A stretch of DNA of 64,000 nucleotides, from positions 2,666,001 through 2,730,000 of the forward strand of contig NZ_JPOG01000001.1 of NCBI RefSeq assembly GCF_000733765.1, given 5' to 3'. Position 1 is the stretch's first letter. Each line of letters begins with the position of its first letter. Below are positions 1-9,038 of the stretch, in pieces. The notes beneath the pieces are model-generated. The model made no database searches. It had not been told where the DNA came from and saw nothing but the letters and a program-made list of their open reading frames with translations. This DNA comes from Algiphilus aromaticivorans DG1253 (GTDB lineage Bacteria > Pseudomonadota > Gammaproteobacteria > Nevskiales > Nevskiaceae). The position numbers and the translations under genes were made by a program.

Positions 1-3000
1 AGATAGCGGAACTGCACGGCCGTGGCGCGCACGCCCTGCAGCGGAATGCGGGCGGCCACGCGCGGCTGCATCGGATCGTCGAGATTGAGCACGACGATAC
101 CCTCGTCGGTGGCGACATAGACGTAGTAGCCGGCCACCGTCAGGTGGCGCGCGCCGTCGAGCACTCCGCCTTCGTTCCAGGTGAGCGCGCGCTCCAGGAA
201 GTTGTTGCGCGGCTCGCCATCAGAGAGCGTGTTGACGTCCACCAGGATCAGGCCTTCTTCCGCGTCGGTGATCAACGCGAAGTCGTAGATCGGATGGAAG
301 GGCTGCTCCTGATTAACCTCCTGCATGTACTCGGTGTTGCGATCCGGATGGATCGGCTGCGTCGTCGGCAGCGCCACACAGGTCGCGTTGGCCGAATCCA
401 CCTGCGTATCGTGGCCCAGCGCCGAGAAGGGCGCGCTGATCATCCGCTGCGAGAAGCCCTTGTTGCCGATAGACGCTACGTCATAGGCCTCGAAGCCCCC
501 GTCACCCTGCGCGACGTAGAGATACTCGCCGCGCAACTGAATGCAGTTGACCGGCCCGGGCGCATTGTGGGAGTGCGCGATCGGCTCCTCGCGACCCTTC
601 AGCTCGCGATCCCGCTCCAGATGCTGCTCGTGCCAGTCCGGGTAGGCTTCGCGATGCAGATAGCTGCCGATGACCGCCTGCGGCTCTTCCCACTCGGTGA
701 CCTTGACCGCGGAGAGGCCGCCGTCCAGACCCACCCACGAGTGGTAGCCAATCAGGTTCATGAAATTGGTGCCGTGCAGCAGCAGCTGCGCCATCCAGGC
801 GTTGTTGTCGTTGTCCTCCGACAGGTGACAGTCCGTGCATCCCTGCGTCTCGGTCTTGCGCTCGGTATGCGGATAGTGCGGCGCGAAAGCCTGCGAGGAG
901 TAGCCGCTGGAAGACACCGGCGGCTGCTGCACGTAGATCTTCTCGCGGTTGGCATTGGTGGAACTGAGCACCAGCGCACTGGAGGAACGCACGGGCGCGA
1001 TGCGGTTGCCCTTGGCGGGTCCGTGACGGCCCAGCTGGTAGACGTCGTTGCGCGTGATCTGCGGATTGTAGGTCGCGAAGTTGCGCCGCTTGCCGCCTTC
1101 GTAGTGCTGTCGCTCGGTCTTCCAGTTGGCCTCGACCGGCAGATGGCAGCCTGCGCAGCTCGTGGTCCAGGAACTGTGGCAAGTGATGCACATCATCTCT
1201 TCGTTCTTGTGCGCACGATCCTCGGGCGCGACGTCCGCGCCCCAGTTCTGGGTCTCGGTATCCGAGCTCATCAACTTGGCGCGCGCGGCCTTGCTGTTGT
1301 ATGCGGCGTGCCCCTTGGAAACGCTGTCCTTGACCAGCGACATCTCCCACTCCAGATCCTCATCAAGGTTGGAGCGCTGGATCAGCTTGCCGCCGCGCCA
1401 TTCGAAGCGAAGCTCGCCGAAAGGCGTGCGCATCGTCGACAGATCGGTGCCACCTTCCGGCGCAGCCGGCCCGGAGGTCAGCAGCGGCGGATAGGCGTCG
1501 GCGGTACCGTGGCAGTCCGCGCACTGGATCTCGATGGCCTGAGCAACCTCGCCGTACATATGGCCGTCGCCGTGGACGTCCTGTGAGAAGTGGCAGTCGA
1601 CGCAATGCATGCCCTTGTCGACATGGATCGAGGACATGTGCACGGCCTTGTCGAACTTCTCGGGATCGTCGTTGGCGACGATATCGCCCTCGTCATCCAG
1701 CAGATTGCCTTCGCGATCGCGCTTGAAGACGGCGCGGAAGTTCCAGCCGTGGCCGTGATAATCGGCGAACTGCGTTTCCTTCAGCTCCGGATTCATCTCC
1801 CAGACCTGCTTCAGGAAGTCGACGTCGCTCCACTTGCCCCGCACCGCCGCACCTTCGGGGTTGCGGCGGTTGATCTCGCGCTCCTCCTCAGGCGTCGGGT
1901 ACTTCTGCTCCTCCGGCCACATGAAGGGCGCGTCGGACTCGTAGTCCCACATCGTGTAGCCGAGCATCGAATTCAGGAAGATATTCGGCTGATGCATGTG
2001 GCAGCTCATGCACTGACTGGTCGGGATCGCGCTGGTGAATTTGTGCTCCAGCGGATGGCCGGACTCGTCCTTGGGAATGGTCGGGTCCACGCTCTGCGAC
2101 TTGCCGCTGTGGCCGAACTTCGCGTATTGCGCCGAATGCCGCGGGTCGCGATCGTTGGCGTAGACCACATGGCAGGAGGCGCAGCCCGAGCTGCGGTAAT
2201 CGCCGGGTTGGTCGTTAGTGCCCAGGAACCACATCAGCGGGTCGTTGAGGCGCGTCTTGTGCAGATTGAGCACAGGAATCGAGATGCGGTTACCGGTGCC
2301 GGGACCGCGGTTCGACTGGCGAATATCCGGGCGCCCCGGCTCCTCAAGCACCTGAATCGTGCCCAGATTGGGGCCAATGGCATTGACCTGCGCCGTCTCG
2401 GGGAAGAGATTGACGATAATGCGCCCACCGCGCTCAAAGATGCGGAAGACGTCGCCGGGAGGCACCGTTTCGTAGGCCGGCATCGGATAGAGCGTGTCGA
2501 CCACGCCCTTGCCCTTCATGTTCTCGTTCGGCTCGACCGGCCCCTTGATGATCGCGGCCTCGCCCTCGCGCGTGTAGGCTTCGCCGAGGATCGGCCGCTT
2601 GTAGGGCAGGATGCCGTTGTTGTAGGAAGCGCCCTGCCAGAACATCGCCGTAGTCGCCATCAGGCTGCGCTCGGCAGCCTCGATCACAGGAAGGTGGCAA
2701 GCGCCGCACGCCTCGCGCACGACACGGTAATCCGAGGGATTCACGAAGCGCGCGAACTCGGGGCTGTCCTTGTTGAGCAGCGTATAGGTGTGCTCCGGGT
2801 TCCCCGAATCCGGCCAGCTCCAGCTGTCCGGATAGCGCGGCAGCACATGCGCCTCTTCAAGGGCCGCGAGGTAATTCTTGTCGACGATGCCATCACCGCC
2901 AGGCGGGCGCTTCACGCCGGCATCACCGCCATGGCAATCCGTGCAACCCAGCGTCACGGCCGGATTGTCGTGCATGGTCTTGGCGTCGGTATCGGTATGG

Positions 3001-3194
3001 CAGGTCACGCAACCCGCCGATTTGGCGTCGGCCTGTTCCGGCGACTGCTGGCGGGGCGCCGGCGGCGCCGGCTCGTAGTCGCGAGCGACCGCCTTCTCGC
3101 CGCTGGCCGCCTGCGCGACCTCGACCGGGACGGCCCCCAGACCCGCGAAAACCAGCGCGGCGATAGTGAGTTGGCGGAGCGTGGAAACAGTCAT
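1..3194 (-). CDS. Secreted decaheme cytochrome c with C-terminal beta-propeller (3' end off window)
   Basis: Translating the minus strand from the ATG at 3194 gives an open frame of 1064 codons that runs off the left edge, so the C-terminus is missing. Residues 1-30 form a Sec signal peptide (hydrophobic core, then VAQA/ASG). Ten CXXCH heme motifs lie near residues 62, 84, 163, 338, 395, 531, 558, 669, 680 and 786. The cytochrome region is far longer than a minimal decaheme protein. After about residue 870 the sequence turns into repeats of the form YLYVA...G..V.D and YVYVATDEGIVVLNLDDP, which resemble LVIVD-type beta-propeller blades. The protein should be periplasmic or surface exposed and carry electrons. 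It is the last visible gene of the minus-strand cluster, 45 nt after the outer-membrane barrel gene, which suggests the two work together. Its electron acceptor cannot be read from the sequence. Confidence 0.9.
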   Translation of the reverse strand, partial: MTVSTLRQLTIAALVFAGLGAVPVEVAQAASGEKAVARDYEPAPPAPRQQSPEQADAKSAGCVTCHTDTDAKTMHDNPAVTLGCTDCHGGDAGVKRPPGGDGIVDKNYLAALEEAHVLPRYPDSWSWPDSGNPEHTYTLLNKDSPEFARFVNPSDYRVVREACGACHLPVIEAAERSLMATTAMFWQGASYNNGILPYKRPILGEAYTREGEAAIIKGPVEPNENMKGKGVVDTLYPMPAYETVPPGDVFRIFERGGRIIVNLFPETAQVNAIGPNLGTIQVLEEPGRPDIRQSNRGPGTGNRISIPVLNLHKTRLNDPLMWFLGTNDQPGDYRSSGCASCHVVYANDRDPRHSAQYAKFGHSGKSQSVDPTIPKDESGHPLEHKFTSAIPTSQCMSCHMHQPNIFLNSMLGYTMWDYESDAPFMWPEEQKYPTPEEEREINRRNPEGAAVRGKWSDVDFLKQVWEMNPELKETQFADYHGHGWNFRAVFKRDREGNLLDDEGDIVANDDPEKFDKAVHMSSIHVDKGMHCVDCHFSQDVHGDGHMYGEVAQAIEIQCADCHGTADAYPPLLTSGPAAPEGGTDLSTMRTPFGELRFEWRGGKLIQRSNLDEDLEWEMSLVKDSVSKGHAAYNSKAARAKLMSSDTETQNWGADVAPEDRAHKNEEMMCITCHSSWTTSCAGCHLPVEANWKTERQHYEGGKRRNFATYNPQITRNDVYQLGRHGPAKGNRIAPVRSSSALVLSSTNANREKIYVQQPPVSSSGYSSQAFAPHYPHTERKTETQGCTDCHLSEDNDNNAWMAQLLLHGTNFMNLIGYHSWVGLDGGLSAVKVTEWEEPQAVIGSYLHREAYPDWHEQHLERDRELKGREEPIAHSHNAPGPVNCIQLRGEYLYVAQGDGGFEAYDVASIGNKGFSQRMISAPFSALGHDTQVDSANATCVALPTTQPIHPDRNTEYMQEVNQEQPFHPIYDFALITDAEEGLILVDVNTLSDGEPRNNFLERALTWNEGGVLDGARHLTVAGYYVYVATDEGIVVLNLDDPMQPRVAARIPLQGVRATAVQFRY

Positions 3195-3239
3195 GTCAAT
3201 GCACCCGATCGGTTGCGAGGCACGGCTTGCCACCGCCGA

Positions 3240-5297
3240 TCACCACAGGAGTGTGAGATTGAAGAGCATCGAGTAGGCGACCTCGTCGCCGTAGAGCTCC
3301 TCGTAGCCCTTACCCGGCAGCAGCGCCGCGGCTGATGCTCGGAAAACGATGTTCTGCGTAAAGAAGGGGCGCCAGATGGCGGCCACCGAAGCGTCGGTAC
3401 CAATCATGCGGTCGATGCCGGGCTGCTGGCGTGCCGCCTCCAGCACTGCCGTATCAGCAAATGCGAGCTGATTCAGATTCGTCGACAAGCGCCACTGCGG
3501 CGTGATGTCGAGATCGGCCCCGATGCCGATCAGCGCCAAGCCCGGATTCGTGAAGTTGGACTGGCCCTGCGCCTTGGAGCTGCGCAGCGAGTTCAGGATA
3601 CCGTTGCGACCGGACAGCGCCACGACGCCGCCGCCGATGAGCGGAACGTTCTGCCGCACCCAGAAGCTGGTGTCGGCGCCGGCGAAGAGCGGGTTCTCGA
3701 AGATGGCATCGAATCCGGTCTCCGTGTCGTCGTAGGCGTCGTCGTCGCCGGAGGCGTAGAGCGCCTGGAAGCGCAGGCGCCGCCAGTCGAAGTCCACCGA
3801 CAACTCCGCGGCACCGAAGAAGGCGCGGATGTCGGTTTCGCGGTCAACGAAGACGCCGCGATCGGCGCTGCCCAGTGCCAGATAGGTGGACACCGAGGTA
3901 TTGAGCCGGCCGAAGTGGCCTTCGCCGTTGTAGCCGATGTAACCGACATCGTAATTGCGTGCCTTCTCCAGACCGATGGAGGCCGGCCGCTCGATGAAGT
4001 CGTTGTTGTTGAAATAGGGCGCATTATCGCCCTCGGTGTTGCGGTTGTAGAGCAGCACGCCCTGGCTGGTAAAACCACGGCTGGGGAAATCCTGCCAGTA
4101 GAGGTTGAAGACGAAGATGTCGTCGTCGCGCAGCGACTGGCCAGCGTCGTTCAGCTCACTGTTGGTGTCCTTTTCCATGCGCCGGAACCAGGCGATGTTG
4201 TAAAGGAAGATGTTGTTGCTGCGGTTGCCGAAGAAACGCAGGCCGAAGGGCTGGTCGCGGAAGAGGAAGCCACGGAAATCGACGTTGAAGGGCTGGATAC
4301 CGAAACGGACGCTGTCGAAATCGTACTGCGTCGACACGTCTCGGATGTGGTAATCGATGAACAGCTCTTGGATCGCGAAATGATTGTCGGAGCGTGTCGT
4401 GCCACGGCCAGGGTCGATGCGCAGCACACGCGCCTGCTCGACCTCGGCGTAGTTGTAGTTGTAGATCGGAGTGAAGCGGAACTCCCAGTCCGGCGGCATG
4501 AAGGTGGTGTCGCCGCGGTAGAGCACGAAGGAAGCCGCGAGATTCTGTGCGAAGAGGGTCTGCTCGCCGTCACCGATCAGGTCCGCACTGCCTGGCCCGT
4601 CCTCACCCTGCGGGCCGACCGGTGTCGGCAGCCGGCGCGGCTCGTACTGGGTATCCGAAACCAACAGCGTGTTGAAGAACCAGTCGCCGAAGATGGGGCG
4701 GTCCGCCTTCAGCGTGTTCTGGTTGTAGGGATCCCACCAGGGATAATCGGTAAGACCCAGGCGCTGGGTCAGGAACCAACGGTCGTTGGCCACCGTTTCC
4801 TTCTCATAGCTGGCGCCGCGCGGGGGTTTCGCCACCGGCTTCAGCCCGGAGGCCGCGTTGAAGTCGAAGGGTTGGCGCTCGCGCACGGGCGACCCCGGAT
4901 CGGGACGCTCGCCACGCGAGGTGCGCGTGGTGGCCTCGGACTGGCCGGGCCGCCGCCGCTCGCTGCGCTGCACCGCCGGTTGCGAGTCCGGGGCATCGTC
5001 GGCACCGGGGCGGCGCCGTTGTACGGCGGGCGTCTCGCGCGCTGCCGGAGCGTCTCCGGCGCGGCGACGTTCGGTCGCAGGCTGCAGCTCGCGAGCCGCT
5101 GGCGCAGGCTCGGACTGACGCTGCTGCTGCCGCTCGGATGGCGCCGGCGGTGCATCGACTTCCGAGCCGCGCTCGGCGCGCTCACCGGGGCGGCGGCGGT
5201 CGTCCTGGGCATTGCTGTCGGTCGCGCTCAAGCCAAGCACAAGTGCCAATACCAGCGCAGTCGAACTGTTTCGATGCAGCATCAGCTTAGAGGTCAT
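3240..5297 (-). CDS. Outer-membrane beta-barrel protein (porin-like) of the cytochrome cluster
   Basis: 685 residues. An N-terminal signal peptide ends near SATDSNAQ. Residues 30-135 are a low-complexity segment rich in Arg, Pro, Glu and Ala (repeats of RRRPG type). The rest has the alternating aromatic/polar pattern of an outer-membrane barrel and ends in a hydrophobic Leu-Leu-Trp, like the C-terminal beta-signal. A conserved-looking block PWWDPYNQN with GDWFFN lies before the barrel. No heme motif is present. The start overlaps the end of the upstream lipoprotein gene by 11 nt, so translation is probably coupled. Its position between cytochromes suggests a role like the barrel of porin-cytochrome conduits, but I see no clear likeness to MtrB or PioB. 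A general porin of alginate-export or DUF1302 type is the alternative. Confidence 0.72.
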   Translation of the reverse strand: MTSKLMLHRNSSTALVLALVLGLSATDSNAQDDRRRPGERAERGSEVDAPPAPSERQQQRQSEPAPAARELQPATERRRAGDAPAARETPAVQRRRPGADDAPDSQPAVQRSERRRPGQSEATTRTSRGERPDPGSPVRERQPFDFNAASGLKPVAKPPRGASYEKETVANDRWFLTQRLGLTDYPWWDPYNQNTLKADRPIFGDWFFNTLLVSDTQYEPRRLPTPVGPQGEDGPGSADLIGDGEQTLFAQNLAASFVLYRGDTTFMPPDWEFRFTPIYNYNYAEVEQARVLRIDPGRGTTRSDNHFAIQELFIDYHIRDVSTQYDFDSVRFGIQPFNVDFRGFLFRDQPFGLRFFGNRSNNIFLYNIAWFRRMEKDTNSELNDAGQSLRDDDIFVFNLYWQDFPSRGFTSQGVLLYNRNTEGDNAPYFNNNDFIERPASIGLEKARNYDVGYIGYNGEGHFGRLNTSVSTYLALGSADRGVFVDRETDIRAFFGAAELSVDFDWRRLRFQALYASGDDDAYDDTETGFDAIFENPLFAGADTSFWVRQNVPLIGGGVVALSGRNGILNSLRSSKAQGQSNFTNPGLALIGIGADLDITPQWRLSTNLNQLAFADTAVLEAARQQPGIDRMIGTDASVAAIWRPFFTQNIVFRASAAALLPGKGYEELYGDEVAYSMLFNLTLLW

Positions 5298-7428
5298 TGC
5301 AGACCTCCTGCTCGGTTGGATCGTCGAGGAAGGGCGACTGCGGGCAGATCACCCAGCGCAGATTGACCTCGCGCGCGTCGGGTGGAAGGCCGGGATCTTT
5401 TGCCTGCAGCACATCGGCCCGGATTTCGCGAGGCGCATTCTGCAGATTCCCGGTTTCCTTGCCGACGCGATCGACAGCCAGGAAAGGCAGGAAATCGTCC
5501 TGCTCCAGCCCGTCACCGGAAAGGCCAATCGCACCGATCAGCTCACCGCTGCCATCGTAAATCGGGAAACCGCCGGCGAAGAGAGTGAGGCCGTTGCGCA
5601 ACTCGCTAAAGGCATCCGTCTGCGCCAGTAGACCGTCCGGAATCGAGCTGTAGCCCGTGCAGTTGCGCGCAACGTCGGTGTCGAATAGAGGCTGTGCCGG
5701 ATTACCCGGATTCGGCACCTGCAGCACGTAGACCAGGTGACGCACCACCGCGTTGTAGACGAGATCGAGCTCCAGCCCCGTCGAGAAGATGCTCCACTCG
5801 CCCGGCGGCTTGGAAAGTGGCCCCTCGGGCTGCGGGTTGACGCCACCGGCGCCGTTCTGACCGTCCGGATAGAAGGGACGTGAGATATTGCCGACCGCGC
5901 GGGTGGAAAAGGCAATATTGCCGTCGGCCAGCCCCTGCGGCAGATCGAAGAAGTCGCGATAGGCCTGCACATAAGGCGGGATCTCGGATTCCGCCTGATC
6001 GTCGTTCAGCGCGCGCTGCACGACCGTATTGAGATCGCCCTCACCGAGATAACCAGCCGGCGGCAGGCTGTTGAGCCGATCGGCCGCGAAGTCTGCGGAG
6101 AGCGTCAGCGCGGTGCGCGCCTTCTGCGTCGTGACGTCGACGGCATCGATGAGCGCGTCGCGAGTGCGCGCCATGCCCAGTACATCGCCGTTGATGTCCA
6201 CGACAGTGACATGGATACCGGCGCTGGAACCAAGTGGCTTGCGCACCTGGCTGCGCGAGCGGTTGGCCAGCGAGATCGAGTCGGCGAGCAGGCGCTGGAC
6301 GTCGTCCGCGGACAGACCACCGACGCCGGCCGTCGGCGGGAAGCGGTTGTTGTTGGCGTCATCGACCAGCACGAAAGCGTCCAGCGCTGGATCGAAGAGG
6401 GCCGGATCAGCCGGCCGCACACCTGACTCGGGCTGACCAAAGGCCGTGCCGGCGCGCAGCGGCGGCGGCGGATCGGCCGGGTCGTCGACCGTGTAGCCGA
6501 GCACGGCGAGCAAGCCCGGGTCCGCCGGATCCAGCGCACCGAAAGCCGGCGCCTGCTCCGGGTCACTCGCGAGATCGCCGAAATCGACATCGGCGAAGCG
6601 CAGCGTCTTGCCTTCTACCGTTATGACATCCGCGCGCCGGTTGCGCGGCGCGCCGAAGCCGAAGCTGGCGGCCGTGGCCACCAGCTCGTCGACGTTCCGA
6701 TCATTGTCGGTAATGGTCTTGTCCAGCGAATATTCGCCGTCAGCGATAACCGACACCGCGCCGACCAGCGTGCCGTTCTTGTAAAGAGGCAGCCCGCCCG
6801 GATCGGCCGCGAAACCGATTGGCGCGCGATGCGGACCGGGGCTGGGGCCGCTACCGTCGAATCGCTGCGAGATATCCGAGCAGGGCAGCTGACTGATCTG
6901 CACGCCGAAGAGCGGTCCGCCGGGCGTGTTGAACTCACCCGGATTGAAGTTCTCCTGGATGATCTGGTTGGCCGTGCGCGTGGTGAAGGCGTTGCCTTCC
7001 GAGGAGAAGTAGGCCGCAGTCAGCGCCTTGGAAATCACGCCCAGCTCCGAGGCGACGATCTCGACCCCATCCAGGCCGCCGGTCACGGGTGCGCCGGTGA
7101 TGGGCTCCGGCCCGGAGGTAATGCGGATGGTCTCGGGCGCACCGTCCATGCGGTAGATGGCCAGCACATTGCCAACGCGATCGACCACGCCGATGGTCGC
7201 CGGCATGCTGCGCGCTTCGGCCTCCTGGACGCCCTGGGCGATGATGCGCCCGACGTCGCCGCTGCTCAGCTGCGTCGGCGTGTCCTGGCAGGAGCCGTCA
7301 CAGGGCTCCGGGCCAGCGCCGATGCCGCGTTGACTATCGTTACGGTCTCCCGAGCAGGCCGCCAGGCACAACAACGCCCCGGCAGCCACTGCGAAAGCCC
7401 TAATCCCCCGTGGATCCCATAGGCTCAT
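5287..7428 (-). CDS. Lipoprotein with two GlcG/HbpS-like (DUF336) halves
   Basis: 713 residues. The N-terminus has a hydrophobic stretch and a lipobox LAAC at about residue 25, so it should be lipid-anchored by Lgt and Lsp. Two GlcG/HbpS-like units can be traced. The first starts at LSSGDVGRIIAQG with IGVVDRVGNVLAIYRMDG and is completed by GLPLYKNGTLVGAVSVI. The second starts at LSADDVQRLLADS with VTVVDINGDVLGMAR and is completed by GFPIYDGSGELIGAIGLSGDG. Each unit is split by a long insertion, so the protein is several times longer than a normal GlcG protein of about 140 residues. HbpS-type proteins of this fold bind heme or corrinoids, but no CXXCH motif is present. The gene overlaps the upstream FHA-cytochrome gene by 29 nt and the downstream barrel gene by 11 nt, so it belongs to the same operon. 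A heme or small-ligand sensing role is inferred. Confidence 0.75.
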   Translation of the reverse strand: MSLWDPRGIRAFAVAAGALLCLAACSGDRNDSQRGIGAGPEPCDGSCQDTPTQLSSGDVGRIIAQGVQEAEARSMPATIGVVDRVGNVLAIYRMDGAPETIRITSGPEPITGAPVTGGLDGVEIVASELGVISKALTAAYFSSEGNAFTTRTANQIIQENFNPGEFNTPGGPLFGVQISQLPCSDISQRFDGSGPSPGPHRAPIGFAADPGGLPLYKNGTLVGAVSVIADGEYSLDKTITDNDRNVDELVATAASFGFGAPRNRRADVITVEGKTLRFADVDFGDLASDPEQAPAFGALDPADPGLLAVLGYTVDDPADPPPPLRAGTAFGQPESGVRPADPALFDPALDAFVLVDDANNNRFPPTAGVGGLSADDVQRLLADSISLANRSRSQVRKPLGSSAGIHVTVVDINGDVLGMARTRDALIDAVDVTTQKARTALTLSADFAADRLNSLPPAGYLGEGDLNTVVQRALNDDQAESEIPPYVQAYRDFFDLPQGLADGNIAFSTRAVGNISRPFYPDGQNGAGGVNPQPEGPLSKPPGEWSIFSTGLELDLVYNAVVRHLVYVLQVPNPGNPAQPLFDTDVARNCTGYSSIPDGLLAQTDAFSELRNGLTLFAGGFPIYDGSGELIGAIGLSGDGLEQDDFLPFLAVDRVGKETGNLQNAPREIRADVLQAKDPGLPPDAREVNLRWVICPQSPFLDDPTEQEVCNDL

Positions 7429-9034
7429 GCTGATTATCCCCTTGCGCCCAGCCCATCACTGTGTCATGTGCGACGTGAAAGCCATGACAATCTATGCAGG
7501 CCGAGCGAACGCCTCTGCTTGATGCTACCCCGGCATGGCAGGAGCGACAAGTCGCCAGATCCGGTAGCAGCAGTTCGTCCGCATCCTCCGAGTCACGCGC
7601 CGCATGACAATCGCCGCAGGACACCCAGCCGTGATCGGCGTGCGTGAAGCGCGCGTGCACAAGCCAGCTGCTGCGCAGCCTTACCGGCTGGACGTCCGGC
7701 AGCCCTTCGGCGTCTTCGGCAGGCTCATGACACTTGGCACAGACGCGGGTCGAGAAGACCTCCGCGACCAGCGCATCGGCCGAGACCGGGCCACCGCGTT
7801 CAGCTTCGGCACCCGCCCGGCGTCGCGCCGAACTGTCCGGTCGACGCGAGAAGGCGCCCTCCGGAAGTGCGGCGACTGCCGAGCGCACCTGCTGGCGAAC
7901 GGCCGCGGGCTCGGCGTGCGGCAGACGCAACAGATCCTCGCCGACGACGAGGTCCAGCTGATGGCAGGACTGGCAATCGCGCTCGAAACGAATGGCGCGG
8001 AAGCCCACCTCGCCGGCGTCCGGGCGATGACAACTGCTGCAGGCGAGTTGCTCGGGTCCGTCCGGACCGAGCACGCCTTCTTCGTCCAGGTGCACATCGT
8101 GCGGAAAAACCAGACCTGTCTCGTCGGCCGGGGCTTCGGACAGCAGCAGACGCGCGGTGCCCAGCTCGGCGCCCTCGCGCCGCGTCACCGTCGCGCGGAA
8201 GGATGGATGATCCTCGAAGGCGGTAATGCGGCGCAGTTCAGTAGACACCGGGAAGGCCTCCGGATCGCCGTGGCAATCGACGCAGGTGCCCGGGTGCTCC
8301 GGTAGCACGGCGTGCGCGCCACCGTGCTCGCGATGGCAACTGGCGCAGCGCTGCTCGTCCAGGCTGCTCAATCCGGCTTCCGCCACCATGTCGGAGTGGT
8401 GCGCGATACCCTCGTGGCAATCCATGCACGCCTTGTCGGGTACGCGCCGGAAAAGCTGCAGATGGCAGCTGCCGCAATCCTCGGCGAAGTGCTGATGCGC
8501 ATTGCTGAGCCGGCCGGAGCTCCACCAGTCGTCGATAGGCAGCACTGTCTCTACAACCGGTGGCACCGCCACCGCGCGCAGCAGCAGTGGAACCACCAGC
8601 ATCAACAGCAGCACGGCCGCAGCCGCGATCAGCGCCGGCCTGCGCATGCGCAAGCCGGCGGCGCGCAGATCCAGTCGTCGATCGCCCGCCGTGCCGGAAG
8701 CGGCGCCGGTATCAACGGTAATCCGAAGCAGGGTCTCCTTGCTGCCCGGATCCATGGTTAGCAACAGTTGGTGACCCGCGATCTCGAGCCTGTCGCCGGG
8801 CTGAAGATCGCAGTCCTCGCGCACGGTCTTGCCGTTGCGGACAACGCCGAGCGGCGACTTGCAGCGCAGGTGCAGCGCACCACCGTCTTGTTGGGCGATC
8901 TCTATGTGCCGCCGCGCCACATAGAGACCGGGCAGCACCACCGTCGATTCCTCGCTGCGCCCGATCGAGATCGTAGCCTCGGTATCGAAGCTGCGACGCT
9001 CCTCGCCCTGGATGACCTCGACGCGCAGGCTCAT
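7400..9034 (-). CDS. FHA domain fused through one TM helix to a periplasmic decaheme cytochrome c
   Basis: 544 residues in three parts. Residues 1-95 are an FHA domain with GRSEES at 25, ARRH at 40-43 and NG at 67-68. The serine usually found in the SRxH motif is alanine here, which may weaken phosphothreonine binding. Residues 133-156 form one transmembrane helix with arginines before it, placing the FHA domain in the cytosol. The periplasmic part has ten CXXCH motifs near residues 187, 203, 230, 251, 332, 354, 432, 473, 496 and 513. The membrane-anchored multiheme layout recalls NapC/NrfH or c3/c7-type carriers, but the fusion to a phosphopeptide-binding domain is unusual. It starts 4 nt after the diheme cytochrome b gene and overlaps the lipoprotein gene by 29 nt. 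It probably takes electrons from the membrane subunit and passes them to periplasmic carriers. Confidence 0.9.
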   Translation of the reverse strand: MSLRVEVIQGEERRSFDTEATISIGRSEESTVVLPGLYVARRHIEIAQQDGGALHLRCKSPLGVVRNGKTVREDCDLQPGDRLEIAGHQLLLTMDPGSKETLLRITVDTGAASGTAGDRRLDLRAAGLRMRRPALIAAAAVLLLMLVVPLLLRAVAVPPVVETVLPIDDWWSSGRLSNAHQHFAEDCGSCHLQLFRRVPDKACMDCHEGIAHHSDMVAEAGLSSLDEQRCASCHREHGGAHAVLPEHPGTCVDCHGDPEAFPVSTELRRITAFEDHPSFRATVTRREGAELGTARLLLSEAPADETGLVFPHDVHLDEEGVLGPDGPEQLACSSCHRPDAGEVGFRAIRFERDCQSCHQLDLVVGEDLLRLPHAEPAAVRQQVRSAVAALPEGAFSRRPDSSARRRAGAEAERGGPVSADALVAEVFSTRVCAKCHEPAEDAEGLPDVQPVRLRSSWLVHARFTHADHGWVSCGDCHAARDSEDADELLLPDLATCRSCHAGVASSRGVRSACIDCHGFHVAHDTVMGWAQGDNQHEPMGSTGD

Positions 9035-9038
9035 TGGG

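Noticed and set aside
144-1586. Long plus-strand open frame opposite the start of the window
   Set aside because: It is antisense to the decaheme cytochrome frame, which has a signal peptide and ten CXXCH motifs. High GC content makes such shadow frames common; codon pattern and protein sequence (Arg/Ala/Val/Leu-rich, no motifs) are not coding-like.
1-5297. Direct naming of the barrel and cytochrome as MtrB and MtrA/MtrC
   Set aside because: Heme number and order fit loosely, but the barrel lacks features I would need to call MtrB and the cytochrome is much longer than MtrA with a propeller. Kept as a hypothesis only.
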